The notes: generated from the sequence alone by a model not told the origin. A stretch of 64,000 bases of DNA from CAYYNQ01 sp964473105 (GCA_964473105.1 CAYYNQ010000042.1:1-64000); one strand, 5' to 3'. Positions 44,475 to 54,568 are shown, counted from the stretch's first letter. Program-made: numbers and translations.

Positions 44475-46226
44475 TCAATGCCCCGTGGACCGCCTCAGCT
44501 CATCAGTCACAGCCTGCATCGCCGACCCGAGGACCTCGGCGGAGAAATCAAGCCTGATTCCCGAAGCCTCAAACAATTCCGGTAATGGTCTTGACCCGCC
44601 CAGTGAAAGTCCCTTCAGATAATTTTCCAGGGTGGATTCGGGATTTTCACGGTATTGCATCCACAGTTGTAGGGCTCCAAGCTGTGCGATTCCATATTCG
44701 ATATAATAAAAGGGCACCTCGAAAATATGCAGCTGACGCTGCCAAAGGCTTGACCGGGAATCCTCAAGTCCAGACCATTCTACGCACGGAGAATACCTTT
44801 CCTCCAGTTCGACCCATTTCTCCGCCCGTTCATCATCACTATGCCCTGGATTCAGGTAAATCCAGTGCTGGAAAGCATCAATTGTGGCAATCCATGGAAA
44901 CACAGCGATCAGGTCATCTAGGTGGCGCACACGTGCTCGTGTAGCATCAGCCGGACTCGGATAAAACTCTTCGAGCCGGTCAAGAGCGAACATCTCCATA
45001 GACATCGAGGCAACCTCACAGAATTCTAGCGGGGCATGCCGGTAATGCAACAGCGGTTCATCCCGGGCTGCGTAACAGTGGAACGCATGTCCGCCTTCAT
45101 GTAACAGCGTGAATACATCACGGTTGGTTCCCGCGGCGTTCATAAAGACGAAAGGCAGACGACTCTCATTCAGTGAACACTGGTATCCGCCCGGCGCCTT
45201 GCCCTTGCGGCTATCAAGATCCAAGAGTCCTTTTTTGCGCATCAGACTGAAAATCTCGCCCAGCGAACCCGACATTTTCCTGAAAATCGAATGGCATCCT
45301 TCTTCCAGCTCCGTGGCCGTGCCGAAGGGTTTGAGCGGCTCCGCGCCCTCAGGATCCACCTGGAGGTCCCAAGGCCGGAGTGTGTCAATGCCGAGTTGAC
45401 TTTTTCGCTGTTGCCTTCGTGACCTGAGCAGGGGCACTACTTCCTGTTCAATGGCATGGTGAAACTGTATACAGTCTTTCGGTGTGTAGTCGAACCGGTC
45501 TTTTGACTGATGTTTGTAATCACGGTAATTATCGAAGCCCGCATTTGAAGCCATCTTGCCCCGCAGTTTGAGCATTCGGCCAAAAACCTCATTGATCCTG
45601 TCCTTGTCCTCTAATCGTCTTTTGGAAACCAGTTCCCAAGTGTCCCTTCTGACAGAACGGTCGAGTTCCTCGAGCATTGGGGACATTTGCTGGAGCGTTT
45701 TCTCCTCACCCCTCCAGTTGACAGTCATGATACCGTTGATTTTCTGGTATTGTTGACTGAGTACCATCTCCTCGGTACCAAGGGTTACATTTTCCTCCCT
45801 GAACAACAAAACAGCATTTTCAAGTGACCGGTCCTGAACAAGGTAACGATCCCGGTCGAGCCCACCGCGCCGACTGCAACCCAGATAAAGCCGGGAAAGC
45901 CGGTCTTGCCAGACTTTCAAATGGGGTTCCAACTTCTCCACAAACTCGATGTAGGCCTCCTCACAGGTCTTGTCATCCGTGGCGCAGGTCATCGCGATAT
46001 AACGCCTTGAGGATTCCTCATCGATCGCCGCCTGTAACTCGCTATACTGGAGTATCCAGTCCTCAAGCTCCCGGACGGATTTCACTTTCCGAATGGAACT
46101 GGCAAGCACGCTGAACAGTGGTTCAAGATCGTCCCAACGACCGAAGTCGTCTACACTGGCGGTAAAGCTTCTGGGGTATTCAGCACCACGTTTTACACGT
46201 ATTGAAAGCTTTTGATCAGTTGTCAT
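44475..46226 (-). CDS. M3-family oligoendopeptidase (PepF-like)
   Basis: 583 residues from the ATG at 46226 (MTTDQKLSIRV); upstream codons in frame look non-coding. The zinc site is LLHEGGHAFHCY (HExxH form HEGGH), with the third ligand Glu expected in LEFCEVASMSMEMF about 25 residues on. Other M3 segments are KHQSKDRFDYTP and YYIEYGIAQLGALQLW. These cytosolic metallopeptidases cut short peptides. Which peptides is unknown. It stands after tRNA-Gly on the opposite strand, and no ribosome site is obvious. Confidence 0.92.
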   Translation of the reverse strand: MTTDQKLSIRVKRGAEYPRSFTASVDDFGRWDDLEPLFSVLASSIRKVKSVRELEDWILQYSELQAAIDEESSRRYIAMTCATDDKTCEEAYIEFVEKLEPHLKVWQDRLSRLYLGCSRRGGLDRDRYLVQDRSLENAVLLFREENVTLGTEEMVLSQQYQKINGIMTVNWRGEEKTLQQMSPMLEELDRSVRRDTWELVSKRRLEDKDRINEVFGRMLKLRGKMASNAGFDNYRDYKHQSKDRFDYTPKDCIQFHHAIEQEVVPLLRSRRQQRKSQLGIDTLRPWDLQVDPEGAEPLKPFGTATELEEGCHSIFRKMSGSLGEIFSLMRKKGLLDLDSRKGKAPGGYQCSLNESRLPFVFMNAAGTNRDVFTLLHEGGHAFHCYAARDEPLLHYRHAPLEFCEVASMSMEMFALDRLEEFYPSPADATRARVRHLDDLIAVFPWIATIDAFQHWIYLNPGHSDDERAEKWVELEERYSPCVEWSGLEDSRSSLWQRQLHIFEVPFYYIEYGIAQLGALQLWMQYRENPESTLENYLKGLSLGGSRPLPELFEASGIRLDFSAEVLGSAMQAVTDELRRSTGH

Positions 46227-46403
46227 GGGTATTTTCGTTGGGTTATGAATGACGGCGATGGCAAAAGATCTTTCCCGGAATGCCGATCTATTAAAATCTG
46301 GCCGGAATCTCGTGAACATATACCGATTTGGTTTATCCAGCATACCGCCATAAACGGAAAGGACCCTGTATGAATATAAACAGAAGACACGATAATGGGA
46401 TGG

Positions 46404-47762
46404 TCAGCGTCTCAATTTAAGCGAGGACAGGCCGTGTCGGGCGGCCTTATGTTTCGGATTCAGCTCCAGAACCTTTTTGTAGGATGCAAAGGCGGATCGT
46501 TGGTCACCCTTCAATTGGTAAGTCTGGCCGATCTCGTAGTGCACCTCATCACTGTCAGGCTGAAATCGCAGCAACTCCTTGAAATGCTTGAGACAAGGGG
46601 TATAAAGAGATTTTTCCCGCAATATCCGGCCCATGGACATATGCGCCTTGATCATCGACTCGATTAGTTGCATATTTGTCTTGTCTATACTCAGCCCTTT
46701 CTTCCATATCATGAACGCTTGATCGACTTTGCCATCGTTGAGCAGGGCCCAGCCAAGCAGGTTCAACACCTCGGTGTTCCGCGGAAACTTTTTCCTGAGC
46801 AACATCAGCTCCCTTGCCGCCTCGATCCAATTGCCTTCCTGATAAAGAAAATTCGCAATTCTGTTGTGTGCCTCAAAGTCATCGGGGTTAAGTTTCAATA
46901 TTTCACGATAATCGTTGATGTTACTGGGGGACTTTTTTCGTGACTGTGTCTCAGTTCCCACGTCCAATCCTGAATGCGACTGGTTTTGGGAACCAACTTT
47001 GGCATCAATACGCCTCGCGCTGGTCATCCTCAGGATTTCGATGATACAGCTTTTTAAATATCCATTATCGGGTTCCTTCTGGAGCCGGGCCTTCCATCGC
47101 TTGACGGTCTCCTCCCAGTAACGTGTCGCCTCAACGGCATGTCCAGCTTTTTCATACGCTAAGGCCAAATTGTGGATGATCTGCTGATTATCCGGATCGG
47201 CAAGGGCGGCACCGGACCAGAGTTCTGCAGCTTCATCATACAACCCGTGGCTTGCATGGTTGTAGCCGAGTGTGACTTGTGCGAACAGGATGTTGTTCTT
47301 GGCGCGTCGGTGGGTCGGGTCGAGCTTGAGGACGGTTTCCCACTGATGAATTGCCTTAGCCCAAAGTCTTTTCTTGTAGTACTTCCATGAAAGAATCATG
47401 TTGCTCAGTACCAGTTTGGGATTAATTTGTTCCCCGGTCATCTCCCCTGAGGCCAGTTTCCCCTCCAAACCGCTGATGCTTTCGATAATTTTTGCGTCGG
47501 GTATATCTCGTTTTTCATCCTCGTTAAAGATAAAATCGCCCCTGATATAATTGAATGCACCCACGTCCTCTCTGGCACGTGTTTCAGGATCCTTGAGAAT
47601 CTGGAAGGCCTTGTCGACCACCATAAACCGTTCTGTATGACGCTCCGGGTCATACTTCTTGACCAGTTTAAAATACGCCGTTTTGACCTCTTCATAACTG
47701 ACACCCTTGTGAAGTCCCAGAATGGCGTATGCACTCTTCTGATTATTTTGAGTTACATCCAT
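46404..47762 (-). CDS. J-domain-like/TPR repeat protein
   Basis: 452 residues. Residues 10-70 resemble a DnaJ J-domain (YAILGLHKGVSYEEVKTAYF, then AFQILKDPETRARED), but the HPD tripeptide needed to stimulate Hsp70 is replaced by YDPE in KKYDPERH. TPR repeats then occupy about 120-245 and 280-450 (for example AIHQWETVLKLDPTHRRAKN and AFASYKKVLELNPKHKAARH). It is probably a cytosolic scaffold. A working DnaK co-chaperone role is unlikely on this sequence. No operon partner. Confidence 0.8.
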   Translation of the reverse strand: MDVTQNNQKSAYAILGLHKGVSYEEVKTAYFKLVKKYDPERHTERFMVVDKAFQILKDPETRAREDVGAFNYIRGDFIFNEDEKRDIPDAKIIESISGLEGKLASGEMTGEQINPKLVLSNMILSWKYYKKRLWAKAIHQWETVLKLDPTHRRAKNNILFAQVTLGYNHASHGLYDEAAELWSGAALADPDNQQIIHNLALAYEKAGHAVEATRYWEETVKRWKARLQKEPDNGYLKSCIIEILRMTSARRIDAKVGSQNQSHSGLDVGTETQSRKKSPSNINDYREILKLNPDDFEAHNRIANFLYQEGNWIEAARELMLLRKKFPRNTEVLNLLGWALLNDGKVDQAFMIWKKGLSIDKTNMQLIESMIKAHMSMGRILREKSLYTPCLKHFKELLRFQPDSDEVHYEIGQTYQLKGDQRSAFASYKKVLELNPKHKAARHGLSSLKLRR

Positions 47763-48406
47763 ACTTTTCTATAAATCCCAACTCTCAATTCAATACGCGG
47801 ACAAATACCAACTTCCGGCCAGATCAAAGCCGGATTACTCAACCGGGCCTGAAAGTGACATCCAGTTTACCCAGACCTGGTTGAAAATGGTTATCCAACT
47901 CTAATGATCGCTGATACTCACGTTGCCGGTTTCCCCGGGACCTCGGAACTCAAGACAGACCAAATCACCTGTACGAAAAATCGAAACCCCCCAAAATGTC
48001 CGCATACCATTGTCCCGAGGAATAACCGCCAAGGCGCAATCATTCCGTGTTTCAAGCCTGATTTCAACCATTCATTGGATATGGCGTATCGACCCATACA
48101 CAAATCAAAGGATTTCAGGTTGTTTTGTCCCCGATCGATAATGTAATGGCACGTCATCATCATTTGGATTCATCAACCGAATAATTATTCTAGGGATTCA
48201 ATGATAGCTGCGGATCAAGCATTGGCATGAAATACAAATTACCCTCATAGAGGTCCACCAGCATGAAGTGGGAGATGGAATTCAGCCATTCATAAATCTA
48301 AGCCGTTTTCAATTAATCCGACAATCTGCATGTTCATTGAAACCACATATCGTAACAACATCGGGCCCCGCGCTGGAAAATCAATGACTGTAAAACACTG
48401 CCCAGG
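47763..48406. other. Intergenic region between TPR gene and decayed NtrC gene
   Basis: 644 bases. Only one short frame (47901-48071, minus) looks protein-like. No RNA gene or repeat was found. The stretch may include remnants of the C-terminal part of the adjacent decayed regulator, but no Fis-type helix-turn-helix could be read in any frame. Confidence 0.45.
47901..48071 (-). CDS. Possible small ORF, function unknown
   Basis: 56 residues from the ATG at 48071. The sequence reads like a small beta-rich domain (CALAVIPRDNGMRTFWGVSI, then FRTGDLVCLEFRGPG), loosely recalling PilZ-like or SH3-like folds. There is no clear ribosome site and a frame of this size could be chance. It lies 138 bases upstream of the TPR gene in the same direction. 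Confidence 0.3.
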   Translation of the reverse strand: MVEIRLETRNDCALAVIPRDNGMRTFWGVSIFRTGDLVCLEFRGPGETGNVSISDH

Positions 48407-49423
48407 CTAAATTCCGCGAGGATCTCTCCGGCCTGTTGTTATCCGACTTCCCGAAGATTGTTGTACTTTCCCATCGGTCTTCTGCGTGGATATTCTGTGT
48501 CCTGCAGGCTGAAACAGGCCGAGCCGGTTTATCCTCACTCTCGCATGCACGGACTTCTTGCCCCCAACCCGACAGAATGTCTTCTCCCTGAGAAATGTTA
48601 GAAGCTTGGCCTGGACCTGCGGTGGGATATCGCCCATTTCATCAAGGAACAAGGTCCCACCATGGGCAATCTCGATGAAACCGGGACATTTCGGATCGAC
48701 ATTCGCAAGAGAACGTTTCTCCTGCCCGAACAGTTCCGACTCCATCAGGTCATGGGGTAACGCGGAACAGTTAATCGAAACAAACAGCTTTTCCGATAAT
48801 GGGCCAGAATCATGGATCATCCTTGCAACCAGACTCCTGCCTGTCCCGCTTTCCCCGGTCAGCAGAACCATCGAGTCTTACAAGGCGATATTTGCGACTC
48901 TCCGGGTCAGTGCGTGCGCGACCGCCGAGGTCCCGAAGAATGGCAACATGGGACTGGAGTCCGACATGCTATAGAATAACCTGTTATCTTCATGGTATAT
49001 GTCCTTGGTGTTCAGTGAATTTTTAACAACCGACACCACTTCCTGCGAATTGAACGGATTAGCTAGACAGTCAAATGACTCCTCTTTCATCGCGTTGATC
49101 ATGATCTGTAAATCATCGTTCGCCGTGATGATAATCACCGGGACGAACGGCCATTTTTTCCTCCAATCCATAAGACATTCCCGTCTATTTTTTCTCGAAA
49201 CAGGTATGTCGAGAATAACGACCTCTGTTTCCTCACGGACATGCCTGAAAGGATCTTCGGCGTCTAGGACACTCTGAGCCCGGAATCCCGCCTTCTTCAG
49301 CGTCGATTGAAGCATCGGGTGTATGGCTGGTTTATCATCTGTAACCAGTAACATGTTTGGATGAATATTATCCCCATCGTGTGATGTAGAGAGCATTGTT
49401 GTCATATTCTCTGCCCGCAACAC
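48407..49423 (-). pseudogene. Decayed NtrC-type sigma-54 response regulator
   Basis: A receiver domain (LLVTDDKPAIHPM, phospho-Asp in VVILDIPVS) runs to an in-frame TAA at 48880-48878. The same frame then continues as the AAA+ domain (VLLTGESGTGRSLVARMIH). The gene is further damaged. The receiver Lys is Asn (LANPF for xxKPF). The Walker A Lys is Arg (GTGRS). The GAFTGA loop is gone (GQEKRSLANVDPK), and homology ends abruptly after VHARVRI. The Arg finger region and Fis-type DNA-binding domain are missing. The intact ancestor would have activated sigma-54 promoters. No partner histidine kinase is nearby. Confidence 0.85.
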
Positions 49424-49622
49424 TGAAAATAGCTGGTATCCGGGTAAATATCAGCCGCTTGACATTTGTCGACTCTGGGATTTCACCCCGTCTGACTTAT
49501 CGGCAGAAAATATGGTCATGCTTGAGCCGGATCCTGCGGGAATAACATCCGATTGCAAGCCTCTTTTGGTGTTTATGGCTGAGCATTTCCTGTCAGCTTG
49601 GGATAGAATACCTTTCGGGCAT

Positions 49623-50609
49623 ATGAATAATTTTCGAGAAGAGATCCGGAAGACCGGGCTGAATCTGGGTTTTTCCAGTCTCGGTTTTACATCCGCTGAG
49701 CCCCTGACACCGGGCCGTCAGGCCCAATGGCAGCGCTGGAGGGGTCAAGGCCAAGCCGGGTCCATGCAATACCTCATGAGGGAACACCCGCGAAGGACAC
49801 ACCCGAGAGACCTGATGCCAGAGGCCCGAACCGTCATTGTCTGCTTGGCCCCTTACTACAACGGCAACTATCCTCCCCCTCCCAAGATTAGTGAATCGAG
49901 GAATATTCCCGGGCGGGTTGCACGTTATGCCTGGGGCAGGGACTACCATGCCGTTCTTCGTGAAAGGCTTGATTCACTGTCAGGTTGGATCAGTCATCAG
50001 TGGCGGGAAAAATATCCCCGAGATGATGTCCTTTTCCGGGTGTGTGTGGATAGCGCCCCGATCGACGAACGTGCATTTGCCGTGCGTGCAGGACTCGGAT
50101 TCATTGGGAAAAATACATTGCTCCTAGACTTGGATCACGGTTCATGGTTCCTGATCGGAATACTGCTTACTTCATTGAGTCTCTCGCCCGATCAACCTAT
50201 GCAGGACCCAGCGGCGAGTTGTGGTTCGTGCAGACATTGTCTGAATGCCTGTCCAACATCGGCGTTTGATGATGCCTATCGGCTTGATCCGCGTAAATGT
50301 ATCTCTTACCTGACGATAGAACAAAAGGATGAAATTCCGGACACCCTTGCCACGAAAATGGGGGACCGGGTTTTGGGCTGTGATATTTGCCAGGAAGTTT
50401 GTCCGTTTAACAGACATCCGCTGGCAGGGTTGATCCCTGAACTGGATGCGGGGGCTGGGGTCGGCCCATATGTCAAGGAGAAGGATGTGCTGGACTGCGA
50501 ATCAGGCAAGTCTTTTCAGCGCAGGTTTGGAAATACACCACTGTCCCGCCCCGGCAGAAAGGGCCTGCTCAGAAACTTCAGGGCCATTCGGAAAAATCGC
50601 TCAGATTAG
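49623..50609 (+). CDS. queG: Epoxyqueuosine reductase QueG
   Basis: 328 residues from the ATG at 49623 (MNNFREEIRKTG); the frame is open 37 codons further up. The cobalamin-binding N-terminal part includes RVARYAWGRDYH and VDSAPIDERAFAVRAGLGFIGKN. Two [4Fe-4S] sites follow: CGSCRHCLNACPTSAF, and a second set with GCDICQEVCPFNR. The enzyme reduces epoxyqueuosine in tRNA to queuosine, the last step of the pathway that tgt (15.6 kb) serves. It needs cobalamin, but no cobalamin genes are seen here. It converges on rnd with two bases between stops. Confidence 0.95.
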   Translation: MNNFREEIRKTGLNLGFSSLGFTSAEPLTPGRQAQWQRWRGQGQAGSMQYLMREHPRRTHPRDLMPEARTVIVCLAPYYNGNYPPPPKISESRNIPGRVARYAWGRDYHAVLRERLDSLSGWISHQWREKYPRDDVLFRVCVDSAPIDERAFAVRAGLGFIGKNTLLLDLDHGSWFLIGILLTSLSLSPDQPMQDPAASCGSCRHCLNACPTSAFDDAYRLDPRKCISYLTIEQKDEIPDTLATKMGDRVLGCDICQEVCPFNRHPLAGLIPELDAGAGVGPYVKEKDVLDCESGKSFQRRFGNTPLSRPGRKGLLRNFRAIRKNRSD

Positions 50610-50611
50610 TA

Positions 50612-51775
50612 TCAAGTAGCATTGTTTCGGACATGATCATGAATCAGTTTCAACAGGGGTTGTTTGAGGCAATCGAATTGCCAAGGCATAAGATCCGAGG
50701 TTTTTCTCAAGAGTTGTTGATTCATGGGACGTTCTCGAGCCAATATTTTCAAAGACAAACGTGAGGCCAATACACCGGGATCGATATCAAGATCCCCAGC
50801 TTGCCGGTCCCTTTCCGCAACCATTTTCTTGAGGAGTTCCTCATCCTGATATGAGCCCCTGGGGGGCGGTTTAGCGGGATATTTGGGAATGATCGGCCAT
50901 TGATGTGTCTTAAGGCCAAGAGCTTTCTTCAATGCACATTCAAAACTCCTGTGCCGGCTCCCACGCAGCCATTTCGGGCGTTCCGGAGCGTCCCCAAAAC
51001 CGGAACCGGGATTTTCCTCGATCCACCTCGGCCATTGCAGTAGAAAATCGGAAGACGCTACTTTAAATGGTGGCTGGTCGTTGTGCTCCGCAATATTTTC
51101 ACGCCAGATCCATAACTCACGCAGCAAGGCGGCGGCACGTTTTCTGAAATGACGACCACCTTTGATACGCCATGGGTCGGTTATTTCCATTGCCGGCATT
51201 TGTGCTGAATCAATCATCCGACGGCAAGTCTGTTGGTGCCAGGCCAAGCGGCCCTTGTCCTGAAGTTGCTTTCTCATCATACGGTGGATTTTAGCAAGAT
51301 AACGTACATCATCCGCTGCATAGGCCAGCATCTCCTCCTTCAACGGCCGTTGCGACCAGTCCGCACGCTGCCATTTCTTGACCAGTGTTACCTCGCAAAA
51401 ACCTGCTGCAAGGGCGGCAAGACCGACCTGGTCATGTCCCAATAATTGGGCCGCCAGCATCGTGTCGAAAACCCTTGCCGGCCTGAATGGGCCATGATGT
51501 CGGTGAAGCAGGCGCAGGTCAAAGTCAGCCCCATGCATCAGCATCCTGCGGGTTTGAAGCACTTCCAGCAACGACCTGAGGTTGAGTTCAGGGCTCAGTG
51601 GATCAATCAGCCAAACACGAACCCCGATACCGATCTGGACAAGACAAAGCCTTTCCCGATAATGATGCATATTATCGGCTTCGGTATCGACCGCAACCGT
51701 ATCGTGCTGTTTTATTTCATTTAGGAGGGGTTCAAGCAGGGTTTGGGTGTTAATCAGGATATTGGGTGCTGGCAT
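50612..51775 (-). CDS. rnd: Ribonuclease D
   Basis: 387 residues. The DEDD exonuclease sites are visible: VDTEA (about 30), HGADFDLRLLH (about 100), and YAADDVRYLAKIH (about 172). HRDC-type helices follow (about 215-290, AALLRELWIWRENIAEHNDQ). The enzyme trims 3' ends of tRNA and other small RNAs. Its length is near the E. coli enzyme's 375. It is divergent from the DUF547 gene. Confidence 0.93.
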   Translation of the reverse strand: MPAPNILINTQTLLEPLLNEIKQHDTVAVDTEADNMHHYRERLCLVQIGIGVRVWLIDPLSPELNLRSLLEVLQTRRMLMHGADFDLRLLHRHHGPFRPARVFDTMLAAQLLGHDQVGLAALAAGFCEVTLVKKWQRADWSQRPLKEEMLAYAADDVRYLAKIHRMMRKQLQDKGRLAWHQQTCRRMIDSAQMPAMEITDPWRIKGGRHFRKRAAALLRELWIWRENIAEHNDQPPFKVASSDFLLQWPRWIEENPGSGFGDAPERPKWLRGSRHRSFECALKKALGLKTHQWPIIPKYPAKPPPRGSYQDEELLKKMVAERDRQAGDLDIDPGVLASRLSLKILARERPMNQQLLRKTSDLMPWQFDCLKQPLLKLIHDHVRNNAT

Positions 51776-52151
51776 TAAATCCGGGATCCATCCGTAATTC
51801 CATCAATCTAGACCAGTGATGCCAGGCTTTACAATCAGCATTTTTTGCGATCCGGGCCTAGCTGTCAGGTTGCCACCCTTGGCTGATATGTCCCTGGAAG
51901 GGACCCGGTGACAGCATTCGATCCTGCAATCTTCTAATATCCAGACAATTGAATCTAAAGGGTTAATGAAATGGATGATTGTCAGGGAACCGGATCCCGT
52001 ACGCACATGAAATTGATATGTGATCTCTAGGGTAATGGATCATCCTGAATTTTCAGATGTTGTTCCGTAGGATCTGTTAGGTTACATCACTAACAGAATC
52101 AACATGGAATTCCGTGTTTGAATATACAATAAATACTGGGAAATCTTGAAT
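51776..52151. other. Intergenic spacer between rnd and DUF547 gene
   Basis: 376 bases between divergent genes. No ORF, RNA or repeat was recognised beyond ordinary AT-rich promoter-like sequence in the last 100 bases (52080-52150). Confidence 0.5.
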
Positions 52152-53081
52152 ATGTCATCTTTGAACAAATCCTTTGCAATCATTTTGATCACGTCCTTAC
52201 TCATCATTTACGGCATGATCAGAACCGTGGACATGCTCAGTAGCAACGATGTCTCAAGGCCCGATGTATCCAGGAATCGTGATATACCAGAAACCCATCC
52301 CATGGACGGGATGAAAACAGCTGGAAATCCTTTTCATTATCTTGATTTAGCTGATGTCCTTAAATCCTCGGTAAACAAACGGGGCGAGGTAAATTATGAG
52401 CATCTTAAGGCAAACCGGGAACGTCTTGACGAATACGTTGTGCGTATAGCAAAAGTTGAGGCCAAACAATTCAGGAAATGGCCTGAGATTGAGCGACTGG
52501 TGTTCTGGATAAACGCCTACAACGCCTTGACACTCAGATTGATCATTGACAATCATCCAATTAAGCCCCGCGGCGGAATCAAGGCGCTGGCTTTCCCCAA
52601 AAACAGTATCCGTCAGATCCCGGGGGTCTGGAAAGAACCAAAATACCGGGTAATGAACCAGTTACTCTCGCTGGACGAGATAGAAAACAAGATAATGCGT
52701 GTCCGTTTCAACGATGCCCGTATCCACATGACCCTTGTCTGTGCTTCGGTCGGCTGCCCTTCCCTGAGGGCTGAGCCATTCACAGTTGACCGACTCGACA
52801 AACAAATCCATGAACAAGCAACAATATTCTTCAAAGACTCCACCAAATTTCAAGTCAACCATGCAATGAGAAGAATTTCGATCTCACCGATTTTCAAGTG
52901 GTTCTCAGAGGATTTTACCAGATATATGGACAAGTGTGCGCCCGGAACCCGACCCATCGGAAGGGAAGAATCCATCATTTGGTTTGCAAGCCAATACAGC
53001 AATGATGTGCAGTTCCCCCAACACGCTGCTTACATGGTAAACTTTCTCGATTACGATTGGTCATTGAATGAACAACGCTGA
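52152..53081 (+). CDS. DUF547 domain protein with N-terminal membrane anchor
   Basis: 309 residues from the ATG at 52152. A single hydrophobic helix (about 8-24) suggests a signal anchor facing the periplasm. The DUF547 domain follows: VNYEHLKANRERLDEYV, then FWINAYNALTLRLIID, and MTLVCASVGCPSLRAEPF with its conserved cysteines, ending ISISPIFKWFSEDF. Function of DUF547 is not established, though some members resemble transglutaminase/papain-type folds. It stands alone, with no close neighbour in the same direction for 260 bases. Confidence 0.85.
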   Translation: MSSLNKSFAIILITSLLIIYGMIRTVDMLSSNDVSRPDVSRNRDIPETHPMDGMKTAGNPFHYLDLADVLKSSVNKRGEVNYEHLKANRERLDEYVVRIAKVEAKQFRKWPEIERLVFWINAYNALTLRLIIDNHPIKPRGGIKALAFPKNSIRQIPGVWKEPKYRVMNQLLSLDEIENKIMRVRFNDARIHMTLVCASVGCPSLRAEPFTVDRLDKQIHEQATIFFKDSTKFQVNHAMRRISISPIFKWFSEDFTRYMDKCAPGTRPIGREESIIWFASQYSNDVQFPQHAAYMVNFLDYDWSLNEQR

Positions 53082-53342
53082 GGCAGTTCAATGAGATCTG
53101 TCCCGTTTCTAGATTGAGTTACCAGATGGCGGCAAATACTTTTTTTGCATACCTATTGTGGGAAGGTCCGGCGGATATGGCCCATAAGCTTGATCAGGGC
53201 CATGGGCGATCATGGACTGACCCCTTGACGTCATTATCTTTCGCCTTCATCCCGACCGGCAATTGTGCGAAAGTTCCGTTTGCATAAAGATGACCCTGGA
53301 TAGAACACGATCTGGATAGATTAAGAGCCTATCGGAGACCGA

Positions 53343-54449
53343 ATGAGCGACTGGATTCTTGCAGGCCTGATTACCCCTGATGAGCTGAGGCTTTCATGTT
53401 ACAGGCTCCAGAACGGTCCTTTTGTTGCACTCAAGGAGAAGTCCTACCCCATGAGGAAAGTTGAATCCCTCGAAACCACTTTGGAGGATTTTCTTGACCG
53501 AAACACAAACCCTGTCATCGCGGCATGTTTTTGCTCACCATGGACACTGGATAACGGCATATTGGACATTCCGGATTCCTCCCTATCAATTGACCGTGAA
53601 CTGCTCAGTATTTACCTTGGCGGGATCCCACTCTACTTCATTGACACCTTTCATGCCTTGTCCGAATCGCTACATTTTCTCCCGGATTCATGTTTTCATA
53701 AGCTCAACGACGTTGAGCCGGATCCTCAGGGTAACCAAGCCCTGATTCATGCTGGCAAGATTCTGGGTGAGGTGGTCTTTGTCCGGCATCAGAATTGCTG
53801 GATCAGCAACCTATCATTCGGGGGTCACACGGAATATGCGCCGACTACCCAGATCGAAATCGATCTCCTTCAATACCTCATGAAGGAATACACTCATGTC
53901 AGCTATGAACAAGTTATCACTGAGCCTGGGCTTTTCAATGTTTACAGGTTTTTCCGGGATTCAGGACGGGCACCTGAGCCGGAACCTGGCTGGCTGACCA
54001 AACGGCTCGACAAGGAGGATCCTGCATCGGTTATAGCCCAGGTCGGAATGGCCGGTCAGAACGATCTTTGCACCATTGTGCTGGGACGATGGGTCAAGAT
54101 ACTCGCTCAGGAGGCAGGAAATCTTGCGCTCAGCTCCATGGCAACCTCTGGCATTTATATCAGCGGCTGGCTCCTCCCTCAGATCATGGAATGGCTAGTT
54201 CATGGCTTGTTTGTCCAGGCATTCAACAATAAGGGACGGTTTGAGGAGTTTATGAAAAGAATTCCCATTTATGTTCTCAAAGACCTGAATGCCCCGCTGA
54301 TGGGCGCGGCTCGTTTTATTTTCGAGAATGAAGCACCCGAAATCCTCGCGAAATATCTTTCATTATCAGCCCCGGGAAGCAACCCGGCCAAACAACGGCC
54401 CACACTGCGTAATCAACAGGAAAATGATAAGAGACCATTTTTCCATTAA
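53343..54449 (+). CDS. Glucokinase-family protein lacking active-site residues
   Basis: 368 residues with CGGAG eight bases before the ATG. The glucokinase (Glk) fold is recognised from SNLSFGGHTEYAPTTQIEID, LLQYLMKEYTHVSYEQVI, GLFNVYRFF and the C-terminal SGIYISGWLLPQ. Two key sites are missing. The N-terminal phosphate loop (normally DIGGTN) is replaced by LAGLITPDELR. The catalytic Asp of the NDF motif is Thr (IDTFHALS). The second phosphate site (GTGLG) is also altered (LGEVVFVRH). It therefore probably does not phosphorylate glucose and may be a sugar-sensing or structural relative. The transferase fusion follows after 119 bases. Confidence 0.75.
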   Translation: MSDWILAGLITPDELRLSCYRLQNGPFVALKEKSYPMRKVESLETTLEDFLDRNTNPVIAACFCSPWTLDNGILDIPDSSLSIDRELLSIYLGGIPLYFIDTFHALSESLHFLPDSCFHKLNDVEPDPQGNQALIHAGKILGEVVFVRHQNCWISNLSFGGHTEYAPTTQIEIDLLQYLMKEYTHVSYEQVITEPGLFNVYRFFRDSGRAPEPEPGWLTKRLDKEDPASVIAQVGMAGQNDLCTIVLGRWVKILAQEAGNLALSSMATSGIYISGWLLPQIMEWLVHGLFVQAFNNKGRFEEFMKRIPIYVLKDLNAPLMGAARFIFENEAPEILAKYLSLSAPGSNPAKQRPTLRNQQENDKRPFFH

Positions 54450-54568
54450 GCCGAAGGCTGATGATTTTCTGGAAGACACCCGCATTGACGGCGATACGAC
54501 CGGCCAGACCAAATAATCTGAATCCGCTTATTAACCGCGGCCCGATTGTGCCAGCCAACCTGTTATAA

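Noticed and set aside
53126..53287. 53-codon frame (MAANTFFAYLL...) before the glucokinase-like gene
   Set aside because: No ribosome site, no recognisable motif, and length within chance expectation.
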